A DNA stretch of 64,000 nt from JADYZU01 sp964540965 (lineage in GTDB: Bacteria > Pseudomonadota > Alphaproteobacteria > Rhodobacterales > Rhodobacteraceae), in the NCBI GenBank assembly GCA_964540965.1, contig CAZIOT010000006.1:137935-201934 (forward strand), read 5' to 3'. Made by a program: the position numbers and the translations under genes. Below the pieces are notes generated by a model. The model saw nothing but the letters and a program-made list of their open reading frames with translations. It was not told the origin of the DNA and ran no database searches. Below are positions 17,578 through 27,039 of this stretch, in pieces (position 1 is the first letter of the stretch; every line of letters starts with the position of its first letter).

Positions 17578-17931
17578 ATGCCCCAGATCCCCGCCCCGGT
17601 CGCCACCATCGGCCTGCTGCTTTTGTCGAATGTGTTCATGACCTTCGCCTGGTATGGCCATCTCAAGTTCAAGTCGGCGCCGCTTGTCACGGTCATCCTT
17701 GTTTCCTGGGGCATCGCGTTCTTTGAATACTGCCTGCAGGTGCCGGCCAACCGCATCGGCATCGGCACGTTCAACGCCGCACAGCTCAAGACCATACAAG
17801 AGGTGCTGACGCTTTCGGTTTTCGTCGTGTTTTCATGGGCCTATCTGGGCGAGGCGGTGCGCTGGAACCACCTGATCGGCTTTGCCTTCATCGCGCTTGG
17901 CGCGTTCTTCATCTTCAAGGAGTGGGCGTGA
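17578..17931 (+). CDS. DMT family membrane protein (DUF486)
   Basis: A 117-residue protein with four hydrophobic segments and the DUF486 hallmarks: SNVFMTFAWYGHLK, FFEYCLQVPANRIG and the C-terminal AYLGEAVRWNHLIGFAFIALGAFFIFKEW. It is half the size of an EamA transporter and probably acts as a dimer. The substrate is unknown. It is divergent from pccR, and its TGA shares its last base with the ATG of the GST gene. Confidence 0.88.
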   Translation: MPQIPAPVATIGLLLLSNVFMTFAWYGHLKFKSAPLVTVILVSWGIAFFEYCLQVPANRIGIGTFNAAQLKTIQEVLTLSVFVVFSWAYLGEAVRWNHLIGFAFIALGAFFIFKEWA

Positions 17932-18554
17932 TGGACCGCTATACCCTCTATGGCCGCAAGGACACCGGCTCCATGGCGGTCGAGGCCGCGCTGCGCGAGG
18001 TTGGCGCCGGTTTTGACCTGATCGAGGTCGCCGACCCCGCCGATCCGGCCTTCCGGGCGGTCAATCCGCGCGGACAGGTGCCGGTGCTGGTCCATCCCGA
18101 CGGCACCGTCATCACCGAAAGCACGGCGATCCTGACCCATATCGCCGACGGTTTCCCGCAGGCGCATCTGATCCCGGCGCCCGGAACCTCGGCCCGCGCC
18201 TTTCACGACCGCTGGCTCGCCTTCTTTCAGGTCAATGTCTATGAGGGCTTTCTGCGCGAAAGCTATCCCGACCGCTATGTCGCCGACCCCGCCCATGCCG
18301 CCGAGGTGCGGGCCGCCGCCGAAAGCTATGTCGGCCAGCATTTCGAGATTTTCGAGAATGTGCTGACCGATGACGGACCGTTCCTTCTGGGCCAGCGGTT
18401 CCAGGTTGTCGATCTCTATGTCTGGCTTCTGGTCTGGTGGATGGACCGCGACTGGCTGGCGCGGCATTGCCCGCGCGTGCTGCGGCTGTGGCAGGCGGCG
18501 AATGCCCGCCCGGCCGAGGCCGAGGTCGCCGCAGCGCATGGGCGTGTCGCCTGA
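17931..18554 (+). CDS. glutathione S-transferase family protein
   Basis: A 207-residue two-domain GST. The thioredoxin-like N-terminal domain (residues 1-80) has the cis-proline/ESTAIL motif (GQVPVLVHPDGTVITESTAIL); the helical C-terminal domain follows. The catalytic residue is probably in YGRKDTGS near the N-terminus, and the substrate is unknown. The ribosome site AAGGAG lies inside the end of the upstream DUF486 gene, and the two are translationally coupled. Confidence 0.88.
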   Translation: MDRYTLYGRKDTGSMAVEAALREVGAGFDLIEVADPADPAFRAVNPRGQVPVLVHPDGTVITESTAILTHIADGFPQAHLIPAPGTSARAFHDRWLAFFQVNVYEGFLRESYPDRYVADPAHAAEVRAAAESYVGQHFEIFENVLTDDGPFLLGQRFQVVDLYVWLLVWWMDRDWLARHCPRVLRLWQAANARPAEAEVAAAHGRVA

Positions 18555-18555
18555 A

Positions 18556-18600
18556 TTTGCTGATTTGCAATATTCAAAGGTGGCATCTGCAGAAATTTGC
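18556..18600 (+). promoter_or_regulatory. candidate PccR sites upstream of pccB
   Basis: TTTGC at 18556 and TTTGCAA at 18564-18570 repeat the 8-bp spacing seen before pccR, and a third TTTGC is at 18596-18600. They begin two bases after the GST stop and end 72 bases before the pccB start. The block is AT-rich within GC-rich surroundings. Confidence 0.6.
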
Positions 18601-18672
18601 GAATTAGCGCGGCGCCGCTTTCGCCCGCCGCGGCCGGCGCCTATGCTGGGGCGATAACGGGGGGAGTGGGCG

Positions 18673-20205
18673 ATGAAGGACATTGCGGGCGAATTGCAGG
18701 CGCGGCGCGAGGTGGCCCGGGCCGGCGGCGGCGAACGCCGGGTCGCGGCGCAGCATCAGAAGGGCAAGCTGACCGCACGCGAACGCCTTGACCTCCTGCT
18801 CGACGAGGGCAGTTTCGAGGAATTCGACATGTTCGTCCGCCACCGTGCCACCGATTTCGGCATGGAACAGGACCGCCCGGCGGGCGACGGCGTCGTCACC
18901 GGCTGGGGCACGGTGAACGGGCGGCAGGTCTATGTCTTTTCGCAGGACTTCACCGTGTTCGGCGGGTCGCTGTCGGAAACCCATGCCCAGAAGATCTGCA
19001 AGATCATGGACATGGCGGTGCAGAACGGCGCGCCGGTGATCGGCATCAACGATTCCGGCGGCGCGCGGATTCAGGAAGGTGTCGCCAGCCTTGCCGGCTA
19101 TGCCGAGGTGTTCCAGCGCAACATCATGGCCTCGGGCGTGGTCCCCCAGATCAGCCTCATCATGGGGCCCTGCGCCGGCGGCGCGGTCTATTCCCCGGCG
19201 ATGACCGACTTCATCTTCATGGTCAAGGACACGTCCTACATGTTCGTGACCGGCCCCGATGTGGTAAAGACGGTGACGAACGAGGTGGTGACGGCCGAGG
19301 AACTGGGCGGCGCCACCACCCACACCCGCAAGTCGAGCGTCGCAGACGGCGCCTATGAAAATGACGTCGAGGCCCTGGCCGAGGCGCGGCGGCTGATCGA
19401 CTTCCTGCCGCTGAACAACCGCGAAAAACCCCCGGTGCGGCCGTTCTTCGACGATCCGGCACGGCTGGAACCCAGCCTTGACACGCTGATCCCCGACAAT
19501 CCGAACCAGCCCTACGACATGCGGGAACTGGTGCTGAAGATCGCGGACGAGGGCGATTTCTTTGAAATCCAGCGCGATTTCGCCGGCAATATCCTGACCG
19601 GCTTCATCCGGATCGAGGGGCGCAGCGTCGGCGTGGTGGCGAACCAGCCGATGGTGCTGGCCGGCTGCCTTGACATCGATTCAAGCCGCAAGGCCGCGCG
19701 GTTCGTCCGGTTCTGCGATGCCTTCGAGATCCCCTTGCTGACGCTGGTCGACGTGCCGGGCTTCCTGCCGGGCACCTCGCAGGAATACGGCGGCGTCATC
19801 AAGCATGGCGCAAAGCTCTTGTTCGCCTATGGCGAGGCGACGGTGCCCAAGGTCACGGTCATCACCCGCAAGGCCTATGGCGGCGCCTATGACGTGATGT
19901 CGTCGAAACATCTGCGCGGCGATTTCAACTATGCCTGGCCCACGGCGGAAATCGCGGTGATGGGGGCCAAGGGCGCGGTCGAGATCCTGTATCGCGCCGA
20001 GCTGGGCGATGCGGGCAAGATCGCCGGGCGGGTCAAGGATTACGAGGACCGCTTCGCCAATCCCTTTGTCGCCGCCGAACGCGGTTTCATCGACGAGGTG
20101 ATCCTGCCGCATTCGACGCGGCGGCGGGTGGCCCGCGCCTTTGCCTCACTCCGCGGCAAAAGCCAGTCGCTGCCGTGGAAGAAACACGACAACATTCCGC
20201 TTTAG
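18673..20205 (+). CDS. pccB: propionyl-CoA carboxylase beta chain
   Basis: A 510-residue biotin-dependent carboxyltransferase made of two crotonase-like halves. The acyl-CoA site region GINDSGGARIQEG and the glycine-rich MGPCAGGAVYSPA (oxyanion loop) are in the first half. In the second half VDVPGFLPGTSQEYGGVI and RKAYGGAYDVM form the carboxybiotin side. It transfers CO2 to propionyl-CoA, giving methylmalonyl-CoA. The ribosome site GGGGGGAG precedes the ATG. PccA is encoded 1.86 kb downstream, with four small genes between. Confidence 0.97.
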   Translation: MKDIAGELQARREVARAGGGERRVAAQHQKGKLTARERLDLLLDEGSFEEFDMFVRHRATDFGMEQDRPAGDGVVTGWGTVNGRQVYVFSQDFTVFGGSLSETHAQKICKIMDMAVQNGAPVIGINDSGGARIQEGVASLAGYAEVFQRNIMASGVVPQISLIMGPCAGGAVYSPAMTDFIFMVKDTSYMFVTGPDVVKTVTNEVVTAEELGGATTHTRKSSVADGAYENDVEALAEARRLIDFLPLNNREKPPVRPFFDDPARLEPSLDTLIPDNPNQPYDMRELVLKIADEGDFFEIQRDFAGNILTGFIRIEGRSVGVVANQPMVLAGCLDIDSSRKAARFVRFCDAFEIPLLTLVDVPGFLPGTSQEYGGVIKHGAKLLFAYGEATVPKVTVITRKAYGGAYDVMSSKHLRGDFNYAWPTAEIAVMGAKGAVEILYRAELGDAGKIAGRVKDYEDRFANPFVAAERGFIDEVILPHSTRRRVARAFASLRGKSQSLPWKKHDNIPL

Positions 20206-20210
20206 CGGAA

Positions 20211-20300
20211 GGCGCCGGGGGGCCAGCCCCCCCACGCCACCGGTTCCTTGGACCGGTGGCGGAACCGGTGGCAAACCCCGGGATATTTGTGGACGAAGAA
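20211..20300. repeat. GC-rich dispersed 3' repeat after pccB, with two hairpins
   Basis: This contains GGGGGGC-CA-GCCCCCC (20217-20232), then GCCACCGGT-7nt-ACCGGTGGC (20236-20260), then a CCCCGGGATATTTGTGGAC-type tail. The order and tail match a short intergenic repeat seen at the 3' ends of many Rhodobacterales genes (recognised from memory). It probably terminates or protects pccB mRNA. Its tail GAAGAATGA contains the start codon of the next gene. Confidence 0.6.
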
Positions 20301-20665
20301 TGAGGGCAGGGGCCGCGATCCTTCTTGGACTTTGCGCCAGCATGGCAGCGGCGCAGGATCTGCCTTCGGGCCGGGCGGCGGCGCTATATGATCTGGTGGT
20401 GGATCCCGCGACCGCGACCGCACGCTTTCGCTTTGTCATGCCGGGGCTGATTGCGGCCGATCACGCCGCGGTCGCGGCCGACCTGCCGTGGCTCTGTGCG
20501 CATGTCGCCCTGCCGGAACTGTCCGCCAACGGCTGGGCGGTCGACCATGTCGTCGTCTCGGTTGGCGACCGCGAATTGCCCCTTGGGCAGATCGACCCGG
20601 CGGCGGTCCAGTTTTTCGAAGCCTATGACGTGTCGGACGGCACCTGCATCTTGGAGGTATTCTGA
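20300..20665 (+). CDS. exported DUF6497-like protein between pccB and pccA
   Basis: A 121-residue protein with a signal peptide (MRAGAAILLGLCASMAAAQ) and a periplasmic domain carrying two cysteines that may form a disulfide (LPWLCAHVALP; DGTCILEVF). The domain ends in a short acidic strand. It resembles the DUF6497 proteins often found beside pccB in Rhodobacterales; this match is from memory. Function unknown. The ATG at 20300 is supported by the signal peptide, but it lies in the tail of the repeat and the only ribosome site is GAAGA or GACGA. Confidence 0.75.
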   Translation: MRAGAAILLGLCASMAAAQDLPSGRAAALYDLVVDPATATARFRFVMPGLIAADHAAVAADLPWLCAHVALPELSANGWAVDHVVVSVGDRELPLGQIDPAAVQFFEAYDVSDGTCILEVF

Positions 20666-20765
20666 TGGCGGCCCCATATCTTGCCCTTGCATCCGGTTGC
20701 GATGCCGCCACTGGTGCGGTCCTGCAACAAGTAATTGTGTTTGCTGAGATTTCCCCATTCATGCC

Positions 20766-20847
20766 GCTGTTGCCGGCTATCCTGCAGCCTGGGCCCGGAC
20801 GTCTCGGGCCCGAGGCGAACGACCGGGCGGCCAAGCCCGGCAACAGC
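20766..20847 (+). ncRNA. structured leader of the small lipoprotein gene
   Basis: Closing 11-bp arms GCTGTTGCCGG (20766-20776) and CCGGCAACAGC (20837-20847) enclose a strong hairpin. That hairpin has GGGCCCG (20791-20797) with CGGGCCC (20805-20811), extended by GCCT/AGGC around one bulged G. The 3' closing arm can instead pair locally as CCGGGC (20823-20828) with GCCCGG (20835-20840). The closing arm ends one base before the AGGAG ribosome site of the gene at 20859. No known riboswitch class was recognised. Confidence 0.5.
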
Positions 20848-20858
20848 AGGAGCAAAGA

Positions 20859-21008
20859 ATGGACCGTATCAGCCGGGGCCTCATGGCCCTTACCCTTGTC
20901 GCCTTTGTCGCCGCCTGTCACCGCGGCGCCCCGGTCGAGGAATATGCCGCGCCGGTCGCCATCCCGGCCGTCACCGTCGAGCCGGTGTTCACGGGCAAGT
21001 ACAACTGA
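20859..21008 (+). CDS. 49-residue lipoprotein
   Basis: A very short reading frame with an ideal AGGAG ribosome site (20848-20852) and a lipoprotein signal peptide, MDRISRGLMALTLVAFVAAC (lipobox cysteine at residue 20). The mature peptide is only about 30 residues, proline/valine-rich and ending in Lys-Tyr-Asn. In size and layout it resembles entericidin-like mini-lipoproteins, but I see no real sequence match. It is the second of four small genes between pccB and pccA and has a structured leader. Confidence 0.7.
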   Translation: MDRISRGLMALTLVAFVAACHRGAPVEEYAAPVAIPAVTVEPVFTGKYN

Positions 21009-21038
21009 CCTGAACCGGAAATCCGGGGGGGCGCGGTG

Positions 21039-21422
21039 ATGGAAAAGCACCGCGGCTTTCCGGGGCGCCTGTCGGGCACCGATTTCCAGTTCATCATCCG
21101 TCGGGCCAACCACAAGGAAGGCCCGACCAGGATCGTCCGGCGCGAACGCTATGCCGACCGCCGCCAGGCCGACCGCCGGGCCGACAGCGCCTTCATGGCC
21201 GCGCTCTGGGCGCATTTCGGCACCGAACCCTTCGTGCGCGGCAATCTGGATGCCGGCCGCCTGTCCTGGTTGATCGGGCGCGAGGTGGTGCCGGCCACGG
21301 ACCGTTTCGACCCCGCCGATTACGACGCGCTGCTGCGCATCGACGAGGCGCGGGCCCGCGCCGCCTTTCCCGAGGTCTTTGCCGCGGACGCCCCCGATTA
21401 CGGCTTCGAGGACGAAGAATGA
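21039..21422 (+). CDS. hypothetical basic/acidic protein between pccB and pccA
   Basis: A 127-residue soluble protein, very rich in Arg in its first half (IVRRERYADRRQADRRADSAF) and acidic at its end (DAPDYGFEDEE). No signal peptide, membrane segment or known motif. A GTG lies three bases upstream, but the ATG at 21039 follows a GGGGGG stretch at the better spacing. Function unknown. The Arg-rich stretch might bind nucleic acid, a guess from composition only. Confidence 0.7.
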   Translation: MEKHRGFPGRLSGTDFQFIIRRANHKEGPTRIVRRERYADRRQADRRADSAFMAALWAHFGTEPFVRGNLDAGRLSWLIGREVVPATDRFDPADYDALLRIDEARARAAFPEVFAADAPDYGFEDEE

Positions 21423-21744
21423 CGGGCGGGAATCTGCCCCGGCCGATGCAATCTGCGCGGGAATCCGCCGGAAGCGGCGGGCCTTTGCGATTGGCCTTTG
21501 GGGGCGGGGCGTCCTCATGCCAGCATGATCCTGCAACCGGACGGACCAGCAGCCGGCCGGGGGCAGTTTCTCAGTACCGTTACCCTTCCCCACAGGAGTG
21601 GCCTGCCCCGACAAGGCGCAGGTCACTCCACCCCGCCATCTTGGGCGGCGGTTGCCTGCCGGGTCAGGAAAGCCTTGCTTGCGCCGACAGCGCGGCGATG
21701 GCAGGTTGCCCGGCATCTGGGGCAATCCTTATCGGAGAATATCC
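21423..21744 (+). other. 322-bp gene-free stretch with strong hairpin
   Basis: No supported gene. The main structure is a 12-bp stem with one G-U pair, GGAGTGGCCTGC (21595-21606) with GCAGGTCACTCC (21618-21629), and an 11-nt loop. A smaller CCGCC/GGCGG hairpin follows. There is no T-run, so simple termination is not indicated. It may be part of the leader of the 71-residue lipoprotein gene. Confidence 0.5.
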
Positions 21745-21960
21745 ATGTCGAAGATCGTCAAATTCCTTGGCCTTGTCGCTGTTGCCGGCACCCTGGCCGC
21801 CTGTGGTGAAACTGCCGCCGAACGCACTGCGACCGGCGCCGTCATCGGTGGCGCCCTTGCCGCCGTCACCGGCGAAGACATCGCCAACGGCGCCCTTATC
21901 GGCGGTGCTGCCGGTGCGGTGTCCTGCTCGGTCGCGCCTGCCGCGCCGAACTGCATCTGA
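21745..21960 (+). CDS. 71-residue glycine-zipper lipoprotein
   Basis: A small protein with lipobox cysteine 20 (MSKIVKFLGLVAVAGTLAAC). A glycine-zipper-like stretch follows (RTATGAVIGGALAAVTGEDIANGALIGGAAGAVSC) of the kind found in OmpA/Rick_17kDa-type envelope lipoproteins. It ends in a Cys-containing tail. It is likely an outer-membrane-attached protein. The ATG is preceded by CGGAG with acceptable spacing. Fourth small gene of the pccB-pccA interval; a strong terminator follows its stop. Confidence 0.8.
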   Translation: MSKIVKFLGLVAVAGTLAACGETAAERTATGAVIGGALAAVTGEDIANGALIGGAAGAVSCSVAPAAPNCI

Positions 21961-22000
21961 TTTCCGCACGGCCGGTTTCCGGCCGGCGTGTGTTGCCGAA

Positions 22001-22039
22001 GGGCCGTCGGGGAGCGATCCCCGGCGGTCCTTTTTCTTT
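22001..22039 (+). terminator. strong intrinsic terminator 27 bases before pccA
   Basis: A 13-bp stem (22001-22013 with 22018-22030, two G-U pairs) capped by a GCGA tetraloop is followed directly by TTTTTCTTT. This is the best terminator in the window. It ends the 71-residue lipoprotein transcript, but it also lies inside any leader that could serve pccA, whose ATG is at 22067. Confidence 0.85.
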
Positions 22040-22066
22040 GCCCGATCCACGCGAAAGTCCTGAGCC

Positions 22067-24067
22067 ATGTTCCAGAAAATCCTGATCGCCAACCGTGGCG
22101 AGATCGCCTGCCGCGTCATCAAGACGGCGCGCAAGATGGGGATCAAGACCGTCGCCGTCTATTCCGACGCCGACCGTGGCGCGCTGCATGTCGGGATGGC
22201 GGACGAGGCGGTGCATATCGGGCCGGCCCCGGCGAACCAGTCCTATATCGTCATCGACCGCATCATGGCGGCGATCCGCGAAACCGGGGCCGAGGCGGTG
22301 CATCCCGGCTATGGTTTCCTGTCGGAAAACCCGAAGTTCGCCGAGGCGCTTGACGCCGCCGGCGTCGCCTTCATCGGGCCGCCGGTCGGGGCGATCCAGG
22401 CCATGGGCGACAAGATCACCTCGAAGAAGATCGCGATGGAGGCCGGGGTCTCGACCGTTCCCGGCCATATGGGCCTGATCGCGGATGCAGACGAGGCGGC
22501 GCGCATCGCCGGCAGCATCGGCTATCCGGTGATGATCAAGGCCAGCGCCGGCGGCGGGGGCAAGGGCATGCGCATCGCCTGGAACGACGCCGAGGCGCGC
22601 GAGGGCTTTGAATCCTCGCGCAACGAGGCCGCGGCAAGTTTCGGCGACGACCGCATCTTCATCGAGAAATTCGTGACCCAGCCCCGGCACATCGAAATCC
22701 AGGTGCTGGCCGACAGCCACGGCAATTGCGTCTATCTGCACGAGCGGGAATGCAGCATCCAGCGCCGCAACCAGAAGGTCGTGGAAGAGGCGCCGTCGCC
22801 CTTCCTTGACACCGCCACCCGCAAGGCGATGGGCGAACAGGCCTGCGCGCTGGCCCGCGCGGTGGGCTATGCCAGCGCCGGCACGGTGGAATTCATCGTC
22901 GACGGGGCCCGCAACTTCTATTTCCTGGAAATGAACACGCGGTTGCAGGTCGAACATCCGGTGACGGAACTCATCACCGGCATCGACCTTGTGGAACAGA
23001 TGATCCGCGTCGCCGCCGGCGAACCGCTGCCCTTCCGGCAAGAGGACATCCGCCTTGACGGCTGGGCGATCGAGAACCGGCTTTATGCCGAGGATCCCTA
23101 TCGCAACTTCCTGCCCTCGATCGGGCGGCTCACCCGCTATCGCCCGCCGGCCGAACGGGCCGATGCCAATGGCGCCGTGCGCAACGATACCGGCGTGTTC
23201 GAGGGCGGCGAGATCAGCATGTTCTACGACCCGATGATCGCGAAACTCTGCACCTGGGCGCCGACAAGGGCCGAGGCGATTGCCGGAATGCGCAGCGCCC
23301 TTGATGCCTTCGAGGTCGAGGGCATCGGTCACAACCTGCCGTTCCTGTCGGCGGTGATGGATCATCCGCGCTTTGTCGAAGGCGCCATGACCACCGCCTT
23401 CATCGCCGAGGAATGGCCCGAGGGCTTTGCCGGCGTCACCCTGCCGGACCGCGCCCTGCGCCGGGTGGCGGCGGCCGCGGCGGCGATGTTCCGCGTCGCG
23501 GAAATCCGCCGGGCGCGGCTGTCGGGCCGCATGGACAACCACGAGCGCAAGGTGGGCAGCGACTGGATCGTCTCGCTTCAGGGCGCCTCGCTGCCGGTGA
23601 CGATTGCCGCCGACCGCGCCGGCGCCGATGTGCGGCTGGCCGATGGCGAGGTGCTGCGCGTCACCTCGGACTGGGTGCCGGGGCAGACGCTGGCCCGGCT
23701 GATGGTCGGCGGCCAGCCCCTTGTCCTCAAAGTCGACAAGATCACCCAAGGGTTCCGTATCCGCACCCGCGGCGCGGATCTGAAGGTCCATGTCCGCACC
23801 CCGCGCCAGGCCGAGCTGGCGGCCCTGATGCCGGTCAAGGCGCCGCCCGACACCTCGCGCTTCCTTCTGTGCCCGATGCCGGGGCAGGTGGTGAAGATCA
23901 GCGTGGCCGAGGGCGACGAAGTGCAGGAGGGCCAGGCGCTGGCCACCGTCGAGGCGATGAAGATGGAGAACATCCTGAGGGCCGAACGGAAGGGCGTGGT
24001 CAGCCGAATCGCCGCCGCGGCCGGTCAAAGCCTCAAGGTCGACGACATCATCATGGAGTTCGAATAG
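22067..24067 (+). CDS. pccA: propionyl-CoA carboxylase alpha chain (biotin carboxylase + BCCP)
   Basis: A 666-residue protein. The N-terminal biotin carboxylase has an ATP-grasp domain (GGGGKGMRIAW near residue 165), EMNTRLQVEHPVTE near 290 and a C-terminal lid to about 450. A PccA-type linker domain follows, then a C-terminal biotinyl domain with the EAMKM motif (Lys632 biotinylated). It carboxylates biotin for PccB. The start MFQKILIANRGEIACR is standard. An intrinsic terminator lies 27 bases upstream. Confidence 0.97.
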   Translation: MFQKILIANRGEIACRVIKTARKMGIKTVAVYSDADRGALHVGMADEAVHIGPAPANQSYIVIDRIMAAIRETGAEAVHPGYGFLSENPKFAEALDAAGVAFIGPPVGAIQAMGDKITSKKIAMEAGVSTVPGHMGLIADADEAARIAGSIGYPVMIKASAGGGGKGMRIAWNDAEAREGFESSRNEAAASFGDDRIFIEKFVTQPRHIEIQVLADSHGNCVYLHERECSIQRRNQKVVEEAPSPFLDTATRKAMGEQACALARAVGYASAGTVEFIVDGARNFYFLEMNTRLQVEHPVTELITGIDLVEQMIRVAAGEPLPFRQEDIRLDGWAIENRLYAEDPYRNFLPSIGRLTRYRPPAERADANGAVRNDTGVFEGGEISMFYDPMIAKLCTWAPTRAEAIAGMRSALDAFEVEGIGHNLPFLSAVMDHPRFVEGAMTTAFIAEEWPEGFAGVTLPDRALRRVAAAAAAMFRVAEIRRARLSGRMDNHERKVGSDWIVSLQGASLPVTIAADRAGADVRLADGEVLRVTSDWVPGQTLARLMVGGQPLVLKVDKITQGFRIRTRGADLKVHVRTPRQAELAALMPVKAPPDTSRFLLCPMPGQVVKISVAEGDEVQEGQALATVEAMKMENILRAERKGVVSRIAAAAGQSLKVDDIIMEFE

Positions 24068-24109
24068 GCGATGGCCGCTGCCGGCCCCTTCCGATCCCGG
24101 CTGCGCCCC

Positions 24110-24211
24110 CCATGCCGCGCCATGGCATGGGCCGCGGTTCGGGAGGCAGTCCGCGGCGCCAGCGGGCCTTGTGCGCGACTTGCCTGTGCGCCCGCCCCTG
24201 ACACGTCAGGG
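24110..24211. terminator. two palindromes between convergent pccA and DUF4174 genes
   Basis: CCATGCC-7nt-GGCATGG (24110-24130) and CCCTGAC-2nt-GTCAGGG (24196-24211) lie in the 162-bp gap between converging genes. Neither has a T-run on either strand. They are plausible bidirectional 3'-end hairpins rather than proven terminators. Confidence 0.4.
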
Positions 24212-24229
24212 CGCGTCCTGACCCGCGGA

Positions 24230-24685
24230 TCAGCCGAGACCGTCGCGGATTTCCTGAATCCGCGAGGGCAGTTTGTCGATCTGGCGGCTGATCTCGCGCA
24301 CGGTCCAGGGGTCGGGTTTGCGGAAGACCACCGTGCCGTCCTTGTCCACCAGGACAAGAGAAAAGCCGCGCGGCCGCAGGATGGCGCGCGCGTCGCTGCC
24401 GCCGGTGGTGTCGGTCAGCACGATCACGTCGCGACGGGCCAGTTCGGCGGCTCCGGCGGCGATCAGGCGCAGCTGTTCGCGGAACGGCGCCTGTTCGGGG
24501 CTGTCGGCAAAGACGATCAGGGCCCGGGCGCGGTAGCGCAGGTCGCCCAGCATCACGTCGGCGGCGTCGAACACCTGTTCGGGGTCGGCCAGCCAGCGGT
24601 CGATGGCCGCATCCTGCGCGGCAAGCGGCGTGGCGGCCACGGTGGCAGCGGCAAGGGCGAGGCGGGCAAAGGTCCGGCGGTTCAT
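24230..24685 (-). CDS. exported DUF4174-like protein
   Basis: A 151-residue protein with a Tat-like signal (MNRRTFARLALAAATVAATPLAAQ). Its small thioredoxin-like domain matches DUF4174: RYRARALIVFADSPEQAPFREQLRLI, then RDVIVLTDTTG, then FSLVLVDKDGTVVFRKPDPW. There is no CxxC pair, so thiol chemistry is unlikely. The start at 24685 coincides with the signal peptide; the upstream frame is not protein-like. Convergent with pccA, divergent from scpA. Confidence 0.82.
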   Translation of the reverse strand: MNRRTFARLALAAATVAATPLAAQDAAIDRWLADPEQVFDAADVMLGDLRYRARALIVFADSPEQAPFREQLRLIAAGAAELARRDVIVLTDTTGGSDARAILRPRGFSLVLVDKDGTVVFRKPDPWTVREISRQIDKLPSRIQEIRDGLG

Positions 24686-24798
24686 GACAGGCAATATAGG
24701 CGCGTTCCGCGCGGATCCGAAGATGCGGAAGCCCATCCGGGTGCCGGCATCTGCCCCGGACCGCGCCGGCGGGCGATGACGAAAGGGAGAGAGCCGCG

Positions 24799-26925
<2,127 letters not shown>

Positions 26926-27039
26926 GGCCGCCCTTGCGGGGCATCGAGCCCCGCGCGGGCGGGCTGGCGCGGCCTAGTGCCGGCGTCGGGTGATGGTGAA
27001 CCGCGCGTGGCACCTGTGCCGGAAAGGGAAGGAAACAAC

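Noticed and set aside
20665..21039. 124-codon frame starting at the DUF6497-like stop
   Set aside because: It runs through the structured leader and out of frame over the 49-residue lipoprotein gene, and its composition is not protein-like.
24686..24798. Cobalamin riboswitch before the B12-dependent mutase gene
   Set aside because: The gap is only 113 bases and has neither the B12 box nor the conserved core.
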